The notes: generated from the letters alone by a model not told the origin. A stretch of DNA of 64,000 nt from Alphaproteobacteria bacterium (GCA_016124635.1 WGNJ01000002.1:162599-226598); one strand, 5' to 3'. Shown: positions 1 to 9,609, counted from the first letter of the stretch. Numbers and translations: made by a program.

Positions 1-144
1 GGCATACTTAGAACCTTGGTGCCGCATTGGCTGAACCAAAGCGATGTTCGCAGCATGGTGGTTGGCGTTCAGAGTGCGCACCAACGCCACGGCGGCAGCG
101 GTGCACTTTACGTCTACCTCCGCCGCAAACGCGCGCGCTAATGG

Positions 145-2343
145 CTACTCGCCGTCGTCGCCGGAGAGCGGGTCTGGGACGATCTCGAGCATGACGCGCT
201 CGCGGTCCGATCGCTTGGTCGGCACAACGCGCTGGCGGATGATCACTTCGTAGGGACCTGCTCCATCTGGAACGATCCGATCGGCCGGTACCCCAAGCCG
301 CACCAATTCGTCCTTCACCGCCTGCAAGCGCCGCCGCCACAGCTCGGCATCGTTCTCGCGCGGCCCTAGCGCGTCGAGACGCAATCGAACGACGCGATCC
401 GTCTCCATGGCGCGCATGGCCGAATCCCGCAGCATGTTGAGTGCCGGCGCGGTCAGATTGGATTTGCCCTCGTAGAAGGCGATGAGCTTCGCTGTCTCCG
501 GTGGCGCGTAGGGCGGAGGGCCGGCGACGGGTGGCGGCGTGGCATGGCCCTCGGATTCGGATTGCGGCGGCTCACCCTCGCCTTCATGCCCAGGCGGCGG
601 CGCGGTCGTCTCGCCGGTTGTGGGAGACGTCGGATAGGAGGACGGTGGCGAGCCGCTCTCGCTCGGCTGCGGCCCGCTCGAACCGGGCGGCGGTTCGCTC
701 GGCGTTGTCGGCTGCGCTCCAGGCATCGACGGCGGCTCGCTGGGCGCCGGTTGGCTCGATGGCTGCGTCGGCGGAGGCGCGCTCGGCCAGTCGATATGAC
801 CCGTACACCACATCGAGTCGGACGTGACGCAGGCGTCGCGCCAAGTCTCGTATGAATAGTAGAGACCACCGAGCAGAAGCAGCAGCAGCAATAGCCACGG
901 CAGCCTCTTCAGCAGCCACACCAAGAACCACGGCGGCGGCTTGTCCGGTTTCGCGCCGGTGGGCCCGCATATCCACTGGTCACACTTTCCGTCTTTGTCG
1001 AGGCAGGTGGACCAGGTCGGATAGACGCCGAGGAACGAGGCATCCAGCCGCGAGGCGGCGGCACTGCCCCAGCCGCCTTCAGTCGGTTTGCGCTCAATCG
1101 TCTTCTTAAGCTTCTCGCCAAGGTCCTTGACGCTGCCGTGCACGCCGAGCAGCGGCCTGAGTACGCCGCCTTCCTGAAGGAAGAGCGTGCGCCCGGGCGG
1201 CGATACCATCAACGGCGGCCGGTCGTAGACGACGTGAAGCGTGCGCTCGACGCGCCTGTGCAGCTCTTCGCGCGGCTTCAGCCAAATCTCCTTGCCGTGC
1301 GCGTTCGGGTTGCCGCGGACCAATGCCATCGTGCGCAGCGGCGCATTGTGCGCGTCGGGGATACTGGCGAAGTCCGGGCGGATCCTTTCGCCTTTGCGGC
1401 CGAGAAGTAGGTATTGCGTCTTATTGTCCGGCAGATCAGGTGGTCCGAACGAATAGACGTCCAGCAACACCTGAAGCTTGCGCAGCAGCGCGACGATTTC
1501 ACCGAGTGAGCCCGGCTTGTCCCAGCCTTCCTGATTGCCGGGAGGCTCCATGAGGCCTTTGGCGACAAGCGCCGCCGGGCCTTTGAAGTCGGTCAGCGTC
1601 GCTGAAGGAACACCGAAGCCGAGATTGATTGAACCGCCGGAGACGTTCTGGCCGAGACCTTGCGGCGGTGGCGGGAAGCTGCCGCCGCGCGCAATCGATT
1701 TCATCAGATCGGAGCGATTGACCTCCTCGAGGACACGTAACGGATTTCGAGTGAGGTCGATTTCGACCTTGCTCATGTCCGGTCGAAGCAGCCTGCCGCG
1801 ATATTGTTCGTCAGCCTGTGCGCCGACATAGATCGTCGTCAGTAGGCGGGTATACGTTTTGAGGGCGTCCTTCGCGTTCTCCCACTCGCGCGCTTCCTGC
1901 TTTTGGTATTCTTCTTCAGTGGGCGAACCGGTGGCTCGAAACACCCGGAGGCGATTGGCAACCCACTCGTCGAGCTGCGTGAAGTCCGGCAACGTACCGG
2001 CCGGAATGCCGCGTTCGTTCGCATAAAGGGCAAGAGCGATGTTGATGTGCTCGCGATGCGCGGCGAGCACGTAGCTCGTCGGCATGCAGGTCTCTGCAAA
2101 GATCTCGAACTGACCCGTCGAGAGCGCTTTGACGGTGGCGCCTTCCCACTGCGTGATCGAATTATAGAAGGGCACGACGGCGAAGTTCGACTGTCCGCCC
2201 ATGAGGGCGTCGAGCGCCTCAGAGACCGTGTTGCGAAAGATGAGGTGGCCGACTTGGCTCGGCTCGAGCATTGCTCTTGCCGCCAAGTACGAATGCCCGC
2301 CATCGCTCTCGGCAAAGCTGACGAACAGAGCCCCGTTCGACAC
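145..2343 (-). CDS. Membrane-anchored protein: prephenate-dehydratase-like N-terminal region, one TM helix, Pro-rich linker, OmpA-like C-terminal domain
   Basis: 732 residues from a GTG start that has a GGGGGA stretch about 8 bases upstream. Residues 6-95 read like the first half of a prephenate dehydratase (PDT) domain: GGHSYLAARAML, then a FAVVPFYNS segment matching the family's YAVVPIENS. Residues 307-315 (NKTQYLLLG) match the family's closing TRF motif, with Arg replaced by Gln, so catalysis is doubtful. The part between is longer than in the enzyme. One Leu-rich helix lies at about 468-500. A Pro/Ser-rich linker (about 515-620) leads to a C-terminal region resembling OmpA-type peptidoglycan-binding domains. 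The expected topology is a cytoplasmic PDT-like part and a periplasmic OmpA-like part. The family as a whole is not one I recognise. A role as a ligand-sensing envelope protein is inference. Confidence 0.75.
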   Translation of the reverse strand: MSNGALFVSFAESDGGHSYLAARAMLEPSQVGHLIFRNTVSEALDALMGGQSNFAVVPFYNSITQWEGATVKALSTGQFEIFAETCMPTSYVLAAHREHINIALALYANERGIPAGTLPDFTQLDEWVANRLRVFRATGSPTEEEYQKQEAREWENAKDALKTYTRLLTTIYVGAQADEQYRGRLLRPDMSKVEIDLTRNPLRVLEEVNRSDLMKSIARGGSFPPPPQGLGQNVSGGSINLGFGVPSATLTDFKGPAALVAKGLMEPPGNQEGWDKPGSLGEIVALLRKLQVLLDVYSFGPPDLPDNKTQYLLLGRKGERIRPDFASIPDAHNAPLRTMALVRGNPNAHGKEIWLKPREELHRRVERTLHVVYDRPPLMVSPPGRTLFLQEGGVLRPLLGVHGSVKDLGEKLKKTIERKPTEGGWGSAAASRLDASFLGVYPTWSTCLDKDGKCDQWICGPTGAKPDKPPPWFLVWLLKRLPWLLLLLLLLGGLYYSYETWRDACVTSDSMWCTGHIDWPSAPPPTQPSSQPAPSEPPSMPGAQPTTPSEPPPGSSGPQPSESGSPPSSYPTSPTTGETTAPPPGHEGEGEPPQSESEGHATPPPVAGPPPYAPPETAKLIAFYEGKSNLTAPALNMLRDSAMRAMETDRVVRLRLDALGPRENDAELWRRRLQAVKDELVRLGVPADRIVPDGAGPYEVIIRQRVVPTKRSDRERVMLEIVPDPLSGDDGE

Positions 2344-2586
2344 CTACGGTCCCCCAACGAACACGCGAATACAAAAAGTGCCGGACCCAGCTTCCAGCAC
2401 GTCACCGCTAGAAGTTAACGCTACAGGAAGCCAACGCGAAGAGCGAGCCGGGGTATTCGGTTAAGCAGGTGAATTCTGTGAGATCGATTTTGCGACCTAG
2501 GGTCGTCGCTTCGAAATTTTGCACGCAACAGCGCATATGCCGTACGCATCACACTGTTGCGCAATGCACGCGGAATTCCCCTCACA

Positions 2587-3897
2587 CTAGAGAATGAACC
2601 GCGACAAATCCGCGTTTTTGGTTAACCCAGCCAGCTCTTTGGCGACGAAGTCCTTGTCCACGGTGACCTTTTGTCCGGTCCGATCCGGTGCATGGTACGA
2701 GATGTCCTCGAGCACGCGCTCCATGACGGTCTGCAACCGCCGCGCGCCGATGTTCTCCACCGTTGCGTTCACCTCCGCCGCGGCGTCGGCCAGCGCGTCG
2801 ATCCCGTCATCGGTGAAGTCGAGCTCCACGCCCTCCGTTTGCATCAAAGCCTTGTACTGCTTGATGAGGCTCGCCTCGGGCTCCGTCAGAATGCGGCGGA
2901 AGTCGTCGCGCGTCAGCGCCGCCAGCTCGACACGGATCGGTAGCCGCCCCTGAAGTTCGGGCAACAAGTCCGAAGGCTTGGCCATGTGAAAGGCGCCTGA
3001 GGCGATGAAGAGCACGTGATCGGTCTTCACCGGCCCGTGCTTGGTCGACACCGTCGTCCCTTCGATCAGCGGCAGCAGATCGCGCTGGACGCCCTCGCGG
3101 CTCACGTCGCCGCCGCGTCCCTGCCCCTCGCGCGCGCAGATCTTGTCGATCTCGTCGAGAAATACGATGCCGTCGTTCTCGACGAGCGTGATCGCATCCT
3201 GAACCAAGGCCTCGTTGTCGATCAGCTTGTCGGATTCTTCGGCGACCAGCGGCGCATGCGCGTCCGCAACTTTGATCCGCCGCACCTTCTGTCGCTGTCC
3301 GAAGGCTTTGCCGAGCATCTCGTTGAGATTGATCATCCCGATCTGCGCACCGGGCATTCCAGGAATGTCGAACGACGGCATACCGCCGCCGGAATCGGCG
3401 ACTTGAATTTCGATCTCCTTGTCGTCGAGTTCGTCGTTTCTGAGCTTGCGTCGGAAGGATTCACGCGTCGCCTCGGAGGAATCCCGCCCCACCAGCGCGT
3501 CGAGAATGCGGTCTTCGGCGGCCTTGTGTGCGCGCGCCTGCACCTCGCGCCGCCTGCGCTCCCTGAGCTGCGCGATGCCGATCTCGACCAGATCGCGAAT
3601 GATCTGCTCGACGTCGCGGCCGACATAGCCGACTTCGGTGAATTTCGTCGCTTCCACTTTGAGGAACGGCGCCTGAGCCAACTTTGCGAGCCGGCGCGAG
3701 ATTTCCGTTTTGCCGACGCCTGTCGGTCCGATCATCAAGATATTCTTCGGCAGAACCTCTTCGCGCAGGGCTTGGCTGAGCTGCTGACGCCGCCAACGGT
3801 TGCGCAAGGCGATCGCGACCGCCTTTTTGGCGGGCGCCTGCCCGACGATATAGCGATCGAGCTCCGAGACGATTTCACGGGGACTTAGAACGGACAT
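2587..3897 (-). CDS. hslU: HslU, ATPase subunit of the HslUV protease
   Basis: 436 residues, normal for the family. HslU is the AAA+ unfoldase that feeds substrates to the HslV peptidase in the cytoplasm. Visible are the N-terminal DRYIVGQ segment, Walker [10 protein letters not shown], the pore-type GYVGRDVE motif, Walker [11 protein letters not shown] and the C-terminal NADLSRFIL tail that docks into HslV. It directly follows hslV with no base between the hslV stop and the hslU ATG, so the two are co-translated. A weak hairpin (CGACC/GGTCG, 2493-2505) lies downstream without a clear T-run. Confidence 0.97.
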   Translation of the reverse strand: MSVLSPREIVSELDRYIVGQAPAKKAVAIALRNRWRRQQLSQALREEVLPKNILMIGPTGVGKTEISRRLAKLAQAPFLKVEATKFTEVGYVGRDVEQIIRDLVEIGIAQLRERRRREVQARAHKAAEDRILDALVGRDSSEATRESFRRKLRNDELDDKEIEIQVADSGGGMPSFDIPGMPGAQIGMINLNEMLGKAFGQRQKVRRIKVADAHAPLVAEESDKLIDNEALVQDAITLVENDGIVFLDEIDKICAREGQGRGGDVSREGVQRDLLPLIEGTTVSTKHGPVKTDHVLFIASGAFHMAKPSDLLPELQGRLPIRVELAALTRDDFRRILTEPEASLIKQYKALMQTEGVELDFTDDGIDALADAAAEVNATVENIGARRLQTVMERVLEDISYHAPDRTGQKVTVDKDFVAKELAGLTKNADLSRFIL

Positions 3898-4455
3898 TTA
3901 TTGCTTGGCCTCGAGCGTTTCGATCGTGATCTCGTCATTGGTGTAAACGCAGATGTCGGCGGCAATCTTCAGTGCGCGGCGTGCGATCTCCTCGGCGCTA
4001 AGGTCGAACGACATCAGCGCCCGTGCAGCGGCCAACGCGTAGTTCCCGCCGGAGCCGATGCCGATCAGACCGTCCTCGGGCTCCAGCACGTCGCCGGCGC
4101 CGGACAGGATCAAGCTGGTCTGCGTATCGGCGACGGCGATCATCGCTTCGAGACGGCGCAAATAGCGGTCCATGCGCCAGTCCTTCGCCAACTCGACCGC
4201 GGCGCGCGTGAGATTGCCGGGATGCTGCTCGAGCTTCGCCTCGAGCCGCTCGAACAGCGTGAACGCATCGGCCGTGGCGCCCGCAAAGCCGGTGATGACC
4301 TTGCCGCCGGCAAGCCGCCGCACCTTCTTGGCGTTCGCTTTGAACACGGTCTGACCGAGGCTCACCTGTCCGTCCGCCGCAATGACGACCTTGCCGCCTT
4401 TGCGCACCGACAAGACGGTTGTTCGCCGCCAGCTCTCATGCTCTCGCTCACCCAT
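3898..4455 (-). CDS. hslV: HslV, proteolytic subunit of the HslUV protease
   Basis: 185 residues. It is a threonine peptidase of proteasome beta-subunit type, forming two stacked hexameric rings capped by HslU. The mature N-terminus should be the first Thr of [12 protein letters not shown] (Thr12), so residues 1-11 would be a short propeptide, as is common in alphaproteobacteria. The following [12 protein letters not shown] and [10 protein letters not shown] segments are family hallmarks. It is the first gene of the hslVU pair and is transcribed away from the his operon on the other strand. Confidence 0.96.
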   Translation of the reverse strand: MGEREHESWRRTTVLSVRKGGKVVIAADGQVSLGQTVFKANAKKVRRLAGGKVITGFAGATADAFTLFERLEAKLEQHPGNLTRAAVELAKDWRMDRYLRRLEAMIAVADTQTSLILSGAGDVLEPEDGLIGIGSGGNYALAAARALMSFDLSAEEIARRALKIAADICVYTNDEITIETLEAKQ

Positions 4456-4776
4456 GAATTTGTCGCCTTTCGTCTGCCATGCTTGCCCGCTATATGGCGC
4501 TCCAGCCTCGCCTTCGCAAATCCTTGAATTGGCCCGGCTGTGCCATATGGAACTGAGCTTTCAGCCGCCACCGGCAGCCGCATCGCGCGTTTGCATCACG
4601 CCGTTCATGCACCTGTCTCTGCCACGGAATTAATCATCGCCGCTATGCTAGATTTCTGCGGCGAAGTGGCAGACGCAGGGCGAACCCGGCGCATTCTATA
4701 TGTACCGCCCGTGGCCTTTGCGGCAGGCTTGTCCATATTGATGAGACACTTGCCGCCGCACGAATGAAGGATCGCA
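4456..4776. other. Divergent intergenic region between hslVU and the his operon
   Basis: 321 bases between the start codons of hslV (minus) and hisD (plus). It must hold both promoters. I see no convincing -35/-10 pair, attenuator peptide or T-box-like structure. A 75-codon open frame (4540-4767) ends just inside the hisD ribosome-binding site, but it has no recognisable protein signature and I do not call it a gene. Confidence 0.5.
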
Positions 4777-6084
4777 GTGAAGATCGACGTTCAGCCAATT
4801 GCCAAGCTCGCGCCTGACAAGCGCGGTCGCTTGATGCGCCGCTCTGAGGCCGATATCGCGGCGCTCGACGACTACGTGCGTCCGTTGATTCAGCGCGTGC
4901 GGCAAGAAGGCGACAAAGCGGTCCGCGCATTGACCAAGGAATTCGACAAGGTCGATCTCGGCGACCTTCCGTTGCGCGCGACTGCGCAAGAGTTCGATGC
5001 GGCGCGCAAGCGCCTGCCCTCTGAAGTCATGCGCGCGATCGAAGTCGCCGTCGGCAACATCCGCCGCGGCCACGAGGATCAGCTTGGCCCCGCGCGGATC
5101 GAGACCAAAATTGCACCAGGTGTCACGATCGGCGAGCGCACGCTTCCGCTTGCCTCCGTCGGCCTCTATGTGCCGCGCGGCAAAGGCTCGTTCCCATCGG
5201 TTGTCATGATGCTCGCGATCCCGGCTGTGGTCGCCGGCGTGAAGAGGCCCGTGATCGTGACGCCGCCCGGCCCCAACGGCATCGTCGATGACGCGACGTT
5301 GGTCGCTGCCGAGTTGTCTGGCGTGAAAGAAGTCTATCGCGTCGGCGGGGTTCAGGCTGTCGCCGCGCTGGCCTATGGCACGGAGTCAATTCCGGCGGTG
5401 CCGAAAATTCTTGGTCCCGGCAATTCGTACGTCTCGGCCGCCAAACGCGCGCTTTTCGGCGTCATCGATCCGGGGATTCCGGCGGGCCCGAGCGAGTCTG
5501 CGATCTACGCCGATGCGTCCGCGGACGCAGATCTTGTGGCCCACGATCTTCTTATAGAGGCAGAACACGGGCCGGATTCGACGGCCATTCTCGTGACCGA
5601 GTCGGAAAAGCTCGGCCGCGAGGTCGCGGCGCTCTTGCCGCAATTGATCGATGCGCTGCCTGAGCCGCGCCGCGCGTTCGTTACGACGAACTTCTCGGAG
5701 CGTAGCGGTGTCTTTGTCGCCGGAAACAAGGACGAAGCGCTCGCCTTCGTAAACGAATTTGGTCCGGAACATCTGTCCTTGCACGCCGACAATGCGGAAA
5801 CGTTGCTCGATCGCATCGAGAACGCCGGCGAAGTGATGATTGGCAAGTTCGCGCCCATCACGCTCGGTAATTTCTGCGCCGGCACCAACGCCATTCTGCC
5901 GACGGGCGGGCTCGCGCATTCGCATTCCTGTCTCGGCGTTCCCGATTTTCAAAAGCGCTCGTCCTTCGTCCAGGTGACGGAGGAAGGCTTTCGCGCGCTC
6001 GCACCCACGGCGGCGACGCTCGCCGACTACGAAGGTTTCCCTGCGCATGCGCAGGCGGTACGCCGGCGGCTGAACCGAAAATGA
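4777..6084 (+). CDS. hisD: Histidinol dehydrogenase
   Basis: 435 residues. The enzyme catalyses the last two steps of histidine synthesis, oxidising L-histidinol to histidine with NAD+, and uses a zinc ion. Family segments are plain: GLYVPRGKGSFPS, the GPGNSYVSAAKR nucleotide-region motif, AGPSE, the EAEHGPDS zinc/substrate region, and GPEHLSLH. The start is GTG at 4777 with AAGG 6 bases before it; the ATG at 4764 is out of frame. It opens a his operon and overlaps the next gene by ATGA. Linkage of hisD to the hisHAF block is not universal in alphaproteobacteria. Confidence 0.96.
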   Translation: MKIDVQPIAKLAPDKRGRLMRRSEADIAALDDYVRPLIQRVRQEGDKAVRALTKEFDKVDLGDLPLRATAQEFDAARKRLPSEVMRAIEVAVGNIRRGHEDQLGPARIETKIAPGVTIGERTLPLASVGLYVPRGKGSFPSVVMMLAIPAVVAGVKRPVIVTPPGPNGIVDDATLVAAELSGVKEVYRVGGVQAVAALAYGTESIPAVPKILGPGNSYVSAAKRALFGVIDPGIPAGPSESAIYADASADADLVAHDLLIEAEHGPDSTAILVTESEKLGREVAALLPQLIDALPEPRRAFVTTNFSERSGVFVAGNKDEALAFVNEFGPEHLSLHADNAETLLDRIENAGEVMIGKFAPITLGNFCAGTNAILPTGGLAHSHSCLGVPDFQKRSSFVQVTEEGFRALAPTAATLADYEGFPAHAQAVRRRLNRK

Positions 6085-7262
6085 AGAACGCAGCGCCGAT
6101 CGATATTGCCGGCATTCTCCAAGTTCCCGCGACGACCAAAGCGATCATCTGGGACATGGATGGCGTGCTGGTCGATACGCTCACCGCCGATCATGGTCTC
6201 TGCGTGACAGCGGCGAAACGCGTTGTCGGGAGCGGCGATTGGATCGGCATCGAAGATGTGCGCCGCAATTTTGCGCTTGATCCGCCGTCGTTCTGGGCAG
6301 AGCTCACGCGCGCCGCGCCGCGAAAAGTATCGCCGCAGGAATTGGCGAAGCTCGTCGAGGTTTACGACGAACTGCGCGCAGAAACGAAGTTCGCCCTGCT
6401 TCCGGGCATCAGCGAAGTCCTGACCACCTGTGATGCCAAAGGCATCAAATGCGCGGTTGCCTCGAGCAATCCGACGGAAGTCGTCGACGACATCTTGGAG
6501 CGCGCGGGAATAAAGTCTCAGTTTGCTGCCGTTTCAGGCCTTGGCGCCAACGGCATCAAACCGAAGCCCGCCGGCGATCTCTATCGGCGCGCCGCCGAGG
6601 CCTTGCGTGTCTCACCGTCTCAATGTGCCTTTGTCGAAGACTCGATCACGGGACTGACATCCGGCAAAGCGGCGGGCTTGAGTTACGCAATCGCTGTCGC
6701 CACCGGTCCGGCATCGTTCGATGACCTGACGGCAAGTACGCTTCCCGACGTGACGTATCAGAGGTTCGGACCGCGACGCTGCACGCTCGTCGACGGCAAG
6801 CCGATTCAAAAAACGCTCGACACACCGAACGATTTCGCCAGCCATATGGCCGAACATATTGCCTGGCGCCTCGGCGTCGGCATCGATCTCGCTTGGCGCA
6901 ACGATGATTGGTACGGCCTTGGCCACCTGATCGGCACCAGCGTCAAGCGCATTCCCTTCCGCAAGGGTTCGGCCTCGGCGCTGGGCATGATCGACGACGG
7001 CGCATCCGAAGTCCTGATCTCGCTCGACGAACCGCCGGGCCTCGATTTCAGCGTCCACTCGGATCTGTCCCGCGAGCGGATCGAGCGCATGCGCGTCGAG
7101 CAAATCAAGGCCGGCGCCGACCTTCTGAAGATGCTCGAAGGCTTTGCTGACGGTCTTGGCGCCCACATCACTGCGCGGATGTGTACGTTCGAAGATCCGC
7201 ACCACAGCTGGGAAGGTCTGTTCCGCGCGGTCGGTATTTGCTTGGCGAGGCTCCGGACATGA
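6081..7262 (+). CDS. HAD-family phosphatase domain fused to a degenerate IGPD-like (HisB) domain
   Basis: 393 residues. Residues 20-215 are a HAD subfamily I hydrolase: nucleophile motif DMDGVLVDT (Asp25, Asp27), ASSN (Ser128/129), KPKP (Lys162) and EDS (Glu186, Asp187). Residues 225-393 align to imidazoleglycerol-phosphate dehydratase along their length: DFASHM (His255) for FFDHM, IDDGASEV for MDECLAR, and DPHHSWEGLF (His374, His375, Glu378) for the second HHxxE metal motif. The first HHxxED motif is missing, with only a short NDDWYGLG stretch there. Stop/start overlaps (ATGA) couple it to hisD and to the next gene. E. coli HisB also joins HAD and IGPD domains, but its HAD is of a different subtype. 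Inferred role: histidinol-phosphate phosphatase plus one subunit of a heteromeric dehydratase. Confidence 0.8.
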   Translation: MKNAAPIDIAGILQVPATTKAIIWDMDGVLVDTLTADHGLCVTAAKRVVGSGDWIGIEDVRRNFALDPPSFWAELTRAAPRKVSPQELAKLVEVYDELRAETKFALLPGISEVLTTCDAKGIKCAVASSNPTEVVDDILERAGIKSQFAAVSGLGANGIKPKPAGDLYRRAAEALRVSPSQCAFVEDSITGLTSGKAAGLSYAIAVATGPASFDDLTASTLPDVTYQRFGPRRCTLVDGKPIQKTLDTPNDFASHMAEHIAWRLGVGIDLAWRNDDWYGLGHLIGTSVKRIPFRKGSASALGMIDDGASEVLISLDEPPGLDFSVHSDLSRERIERMRVEQIKAGADLLKMLEGFADGLGAHITARMCTFEDPHHSWEGLFRAVGICLARLRT

Positions 7263-7990
7263 GCGAAGCCACCACTGCCGCATCGACGACGGAGACACAC
7301 GGCCGCCTACGCATCCGCTTGACGCCGGATGGCGCAGCGACGGTCGAGCGCATCACGGCCGAGAGCAGCGTCGTCATGACCATCGGCCGGGCCCAAGGCG
7401 GTCGTTCCAACGCCAAATTCAAAGTCGCCGACTCGATCGACGTCTCGGCATTTCCTGCCCTCCTCGATGTCTTCGCCAAAGCCGCAAATCTCGACCTCAG
7501 CGTCGAGTTCACCGCGACACGCCTCTCCTCCAGCCACGTCGTGCTTGAGGACACGGCGCTCGCTATTGGCAGCGGCATCTTCGAGATGCTGCGCGATCGC
7601 ATGAACGCGACGGGCATCAACGGCGCCGGCTCGAGCCTGCGCACGCGGGAAGATTTCGAGACCGCGACCGTCAGCGCCGCGGTCAGCGTCGAGGGTCGCA
7701 AATATGTCAAAGTCGTCGCCGCGGAACCCGCCGATGCGTTTCGCTGGAAACACGTAATGGGCGGTCACGCTTTCGGCGGCGTGCGCACAGAAGACATCGA
7801 CGACTTCATCGACGCGCTCGCCGGGGGCATGCGCGCAAGTTTCTTCCTGCATGAACGCCGGCCCCATGCGAGCCCAGAAGAGTTCTGGCCGCTTGCGATC
7901 GAAGCGCTCGGCGCCGCGATTTCCGAGGCCTTCGACGTGAACGCCGCCCGCAGGGGCCTGCCTCCAGGCGTCAAGGCCACGCTGGTTTGA
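7259..7990 (+). CDS. Diverged IGPD-like (HisB-like) protein, second paralog
   Basis: 243 residues from the ATG that overlaps the previous stop (ATGA); an in-frame upstream start at 7181 would run far into that gene. The whole length aligns to IGPD: SSHVVLEDTALAIG (His93, Glu97, Asp98) for DDHHTVEDTGLALG, and RPHASPEEFW (His203, Glu207) for NDHHRVESLF. In each motif the second His is replaced (Val94, Ala204), and the His of the FFDHM segment is also gone (SAFPALL). The metal ligands that remain differ from those in the preceding gene. Together the two genes occupy the place where alphaproteobacteria normally carry hisB just before hisH, hisA and hisF. Dehydratase function as a pair is inference. 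Confidence 0.78.
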   Translation: MSEATTAASTTETHGRLRIRLTPDGAATVERITAESSVVMTIGRAQGGRSNAKFKVADSIDVSAFPALLDVFAKAANLDLSVEFTATRLSSSHVVLEDTALAIGSGIFEMLRDRMNATGINGAGSSLRTREDFETATVSAAVSVEGRKYVKVVAAEPADAFRWKHVMGGHAFGGVRTEDIDDFIDALAGGMRASFFLHERRPHASPEEFWPLAIEALGAAISEAFDVNAARRGLPPGVKATLV

Positions 7991-8103
7991 AGCAAATCCG
8001 CCTTTCGCAAGTTATCGGGGCGGCCCATGCCAAGCATTTGCCCTATTGTTGACGTCAGGCTTGGGCCCTGGTGAAACCTGGGCCGGTTGGGGGCGATTGG
8101 GTT

Positions 8104-8898
8104 ATGAGCTATCTCGCAAGCGAACTTCTGTACGACATTCCCTGGGCGGCATTTGCGCTCATCGGCATCCTCACGATCGCTATGCCCGCCATGCATCTGA
8201 TCCTCGTGTTGGGTCGCGTGCTGATTGGCCGCGCGGCCGGTATCAACTGGTGGGTACTCGGACGGATCGTCCCGCTGGGGCTGGCGATGGTGATCATCGT
8301 GCCAATGACCTTGCGGGCAAAGAGCGATCCCACGGAATCGAATATTGCTCTGGCCGAGCTCGCCACGATCTTCCTGCTCGTCGCGGCGATCGTCGTTCCG
8401 ATCGCGCTGCCTCTGCTGCAAGCTTACGTGCAGCGGCTGCCTCGATTGGGGACTGCGCTCTACACCATCTTGGCGATCGTGGCGCTGCCGGTGGCCGGCG
8501 CGCTCGCGACGGAGGCCGCGCTCGATGCGACCGGCAACATCGAGCGCAACGTGCCCGTCGGCACCACCGTCAATATCCCTCTCGTCTTCCTCCAGGATCA
8601 GCAGCTTTCCGATTGCAAACAATCGATCGCGACCTGGCTGCCCGAAGGGTTTCATTCCGTCGCCGATCCGGTCACCGGCGATCGGGGCTACAGGCCCTTC
8701 TTCATGTTCTGGGTCGACATGACGCTGAAGGCGACGTTCCTCGACTTCTTCGAAATCTACGATTGCGGCGTCTCTGATCTCTCGAACAATCCGAAGAACT
8801 TGCTGGTGTCGTCGTTCGTGTTCATCTATCGCGCATTCATCGAGTTGATCGTCCTCGCAACAATCGCATTGCCGTTCTTGGGATATAGAGAGCGTTGA
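8104..8898 (+). CDS. Five-helix membrane protein in the his operon, function unknown
   Basis: 264 residues from ATG 8104, which follows a GGTTGGGGGC stretch; a GTG at 8071 is an in-frame alternative. Predicted helices lie near residues 13-40, 51-70, 84-105, 117-137 and 235-258. A soluble segment of about 100 residues (138-234) holds two cysteines (171 and 221) that could pair if it is periplasmic. The stop overlaps the TTG start of hisH (TTGA), so hisH translation is coupled to it. Other alphaproteobacteria often have a small unrelated-looking membrane protein between hisB and hisH. I do not recognise this family. Confidence 0.75.
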   Translation: MSYLASELLYDIPWAAFALIGILTIAMPAMHLILVLGRVLIGRAAGINWWVLGRIVPLGLAMVIIVPMTLRAKSDPTESNIALAELATIFLLVAAIVVPIALPLLQAYVQRLPRLGTALYTILAIVALPVAGALATEAALDATGNIERNVPVGTTVNIPLVFLQDQQLSDCKQSIATWLPEGFHSVADPVTGDRGYRPFFMFWVDMTLKATFLDFFEIYDCGVSDLSNNPKNLLVSSFVFIYRAFIELIVLATIALPFLGYRER

Positions 8899-9539
8899 AC
8901 GCCACTGTCGCTATCATCGACTACGGCTCCGGCAACCTTGCTTCAGCGGCAAAGGCTCTGGAGCGCGCGGCGGGCGATGCTGCGACGGGCCAACGTGTGT
9001 TGGTGACGTCGCGAGCCGAAGATGTCGCCGCGTCCGATCGCATCGTGCTCCCTGGCGTCGGCGCATTTGCCGACTGCATGCAGGGCCTCGCCGCCTTGCC
9101 GGGTATGCTCGAAGCTTTGAAGCAGACCGTCGTCACTCACGCGCGGCCCTTTCTTGGAATCTGCGTCGGTATGCAGCTGATGGCGACGCGCGGCCTTGAG
9201 CATGGGGAGCACAAAGGCTTCGATTGGATTCCGGGCGATGTCGTCAGACTAAATCCGGATCGCGCGCTCAAAGTCCCGCACATGGGTTGGAACACGTTGC
9301 GCGTGAGGCGGCCGCACCCGTTGCTTGCCGGTCTCGGTCCGGATGATCACGCTTATTTTCTCCACTCGTTTCATCTGCGCGCGTCGAGCCCGGATACCTT
9401 GCTCGCCGACACGGACTACGGCGGCGATGTAACGGCGGTGGTTGGCCGAGATAATCTCGTCGGCGTTCAATTCCATCCGGAAAAAAGCCAGCGCGTCGGC
9501 TTGCATCTCCTCGCCAACTTCCTCAAGTGGAGCCCATGA
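8895..9539 (+). CDS. hisH: Imidazole glycerol phosphate synthase, glutamine amidotransferase subunit
   Basis: 214 residues. HisH hydrolyses glutamine and channels ammonia to HisF, which makes IGP and AICAR. The class I glutaminase signature is present: IIDYGSGNL at the start, LGICVGMQ with the nucleophile Cys90, and [10 protein letters not shown] carrying the His/Glu of the triad. The start codon is TTG (8895) overlapping the upstream stop. A 70-base gap separates it from hisA. Confidence 0.96.
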   Translation: MNATVAIIDYGSGNLASAAKALERAAGDAATGQRVLVTSRAEDVAASDRIVLPGVGAFADCMQGLAALPGMLEALKQTVVTHARPFLGICVGMQLMATRGLEHGEHKGFDWIPGDVVRLNPDRALKVPHMGWNTLRVRRPHPLLAGLGPDDHAYFLHSFHLRASSPDTLLADTDYGGDVTAVVGRDNLVGVQFHPEKSQRVGLHLLANFLKWSP

Positions 9540-9609
9540 CCAACGACTGCGACGGCGGTGCGAACTCGGCCGTCGCGGCGCCGTCGAATAGGATGCACTT
9601 GGAACTCGT

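Noticed and set aside
3016..3888. A 290-codon plus-strand frame opposite hslU
   Set aside because: The reverse strand encodes an unmistakable HslU; the plus-strand protein has no recognisable feature.
4540..4767. A 75-codon frame ending just before hisD, considered as a leader peptide
   Set aside because: No run of His codons, no attenuator structure, no protein signature.
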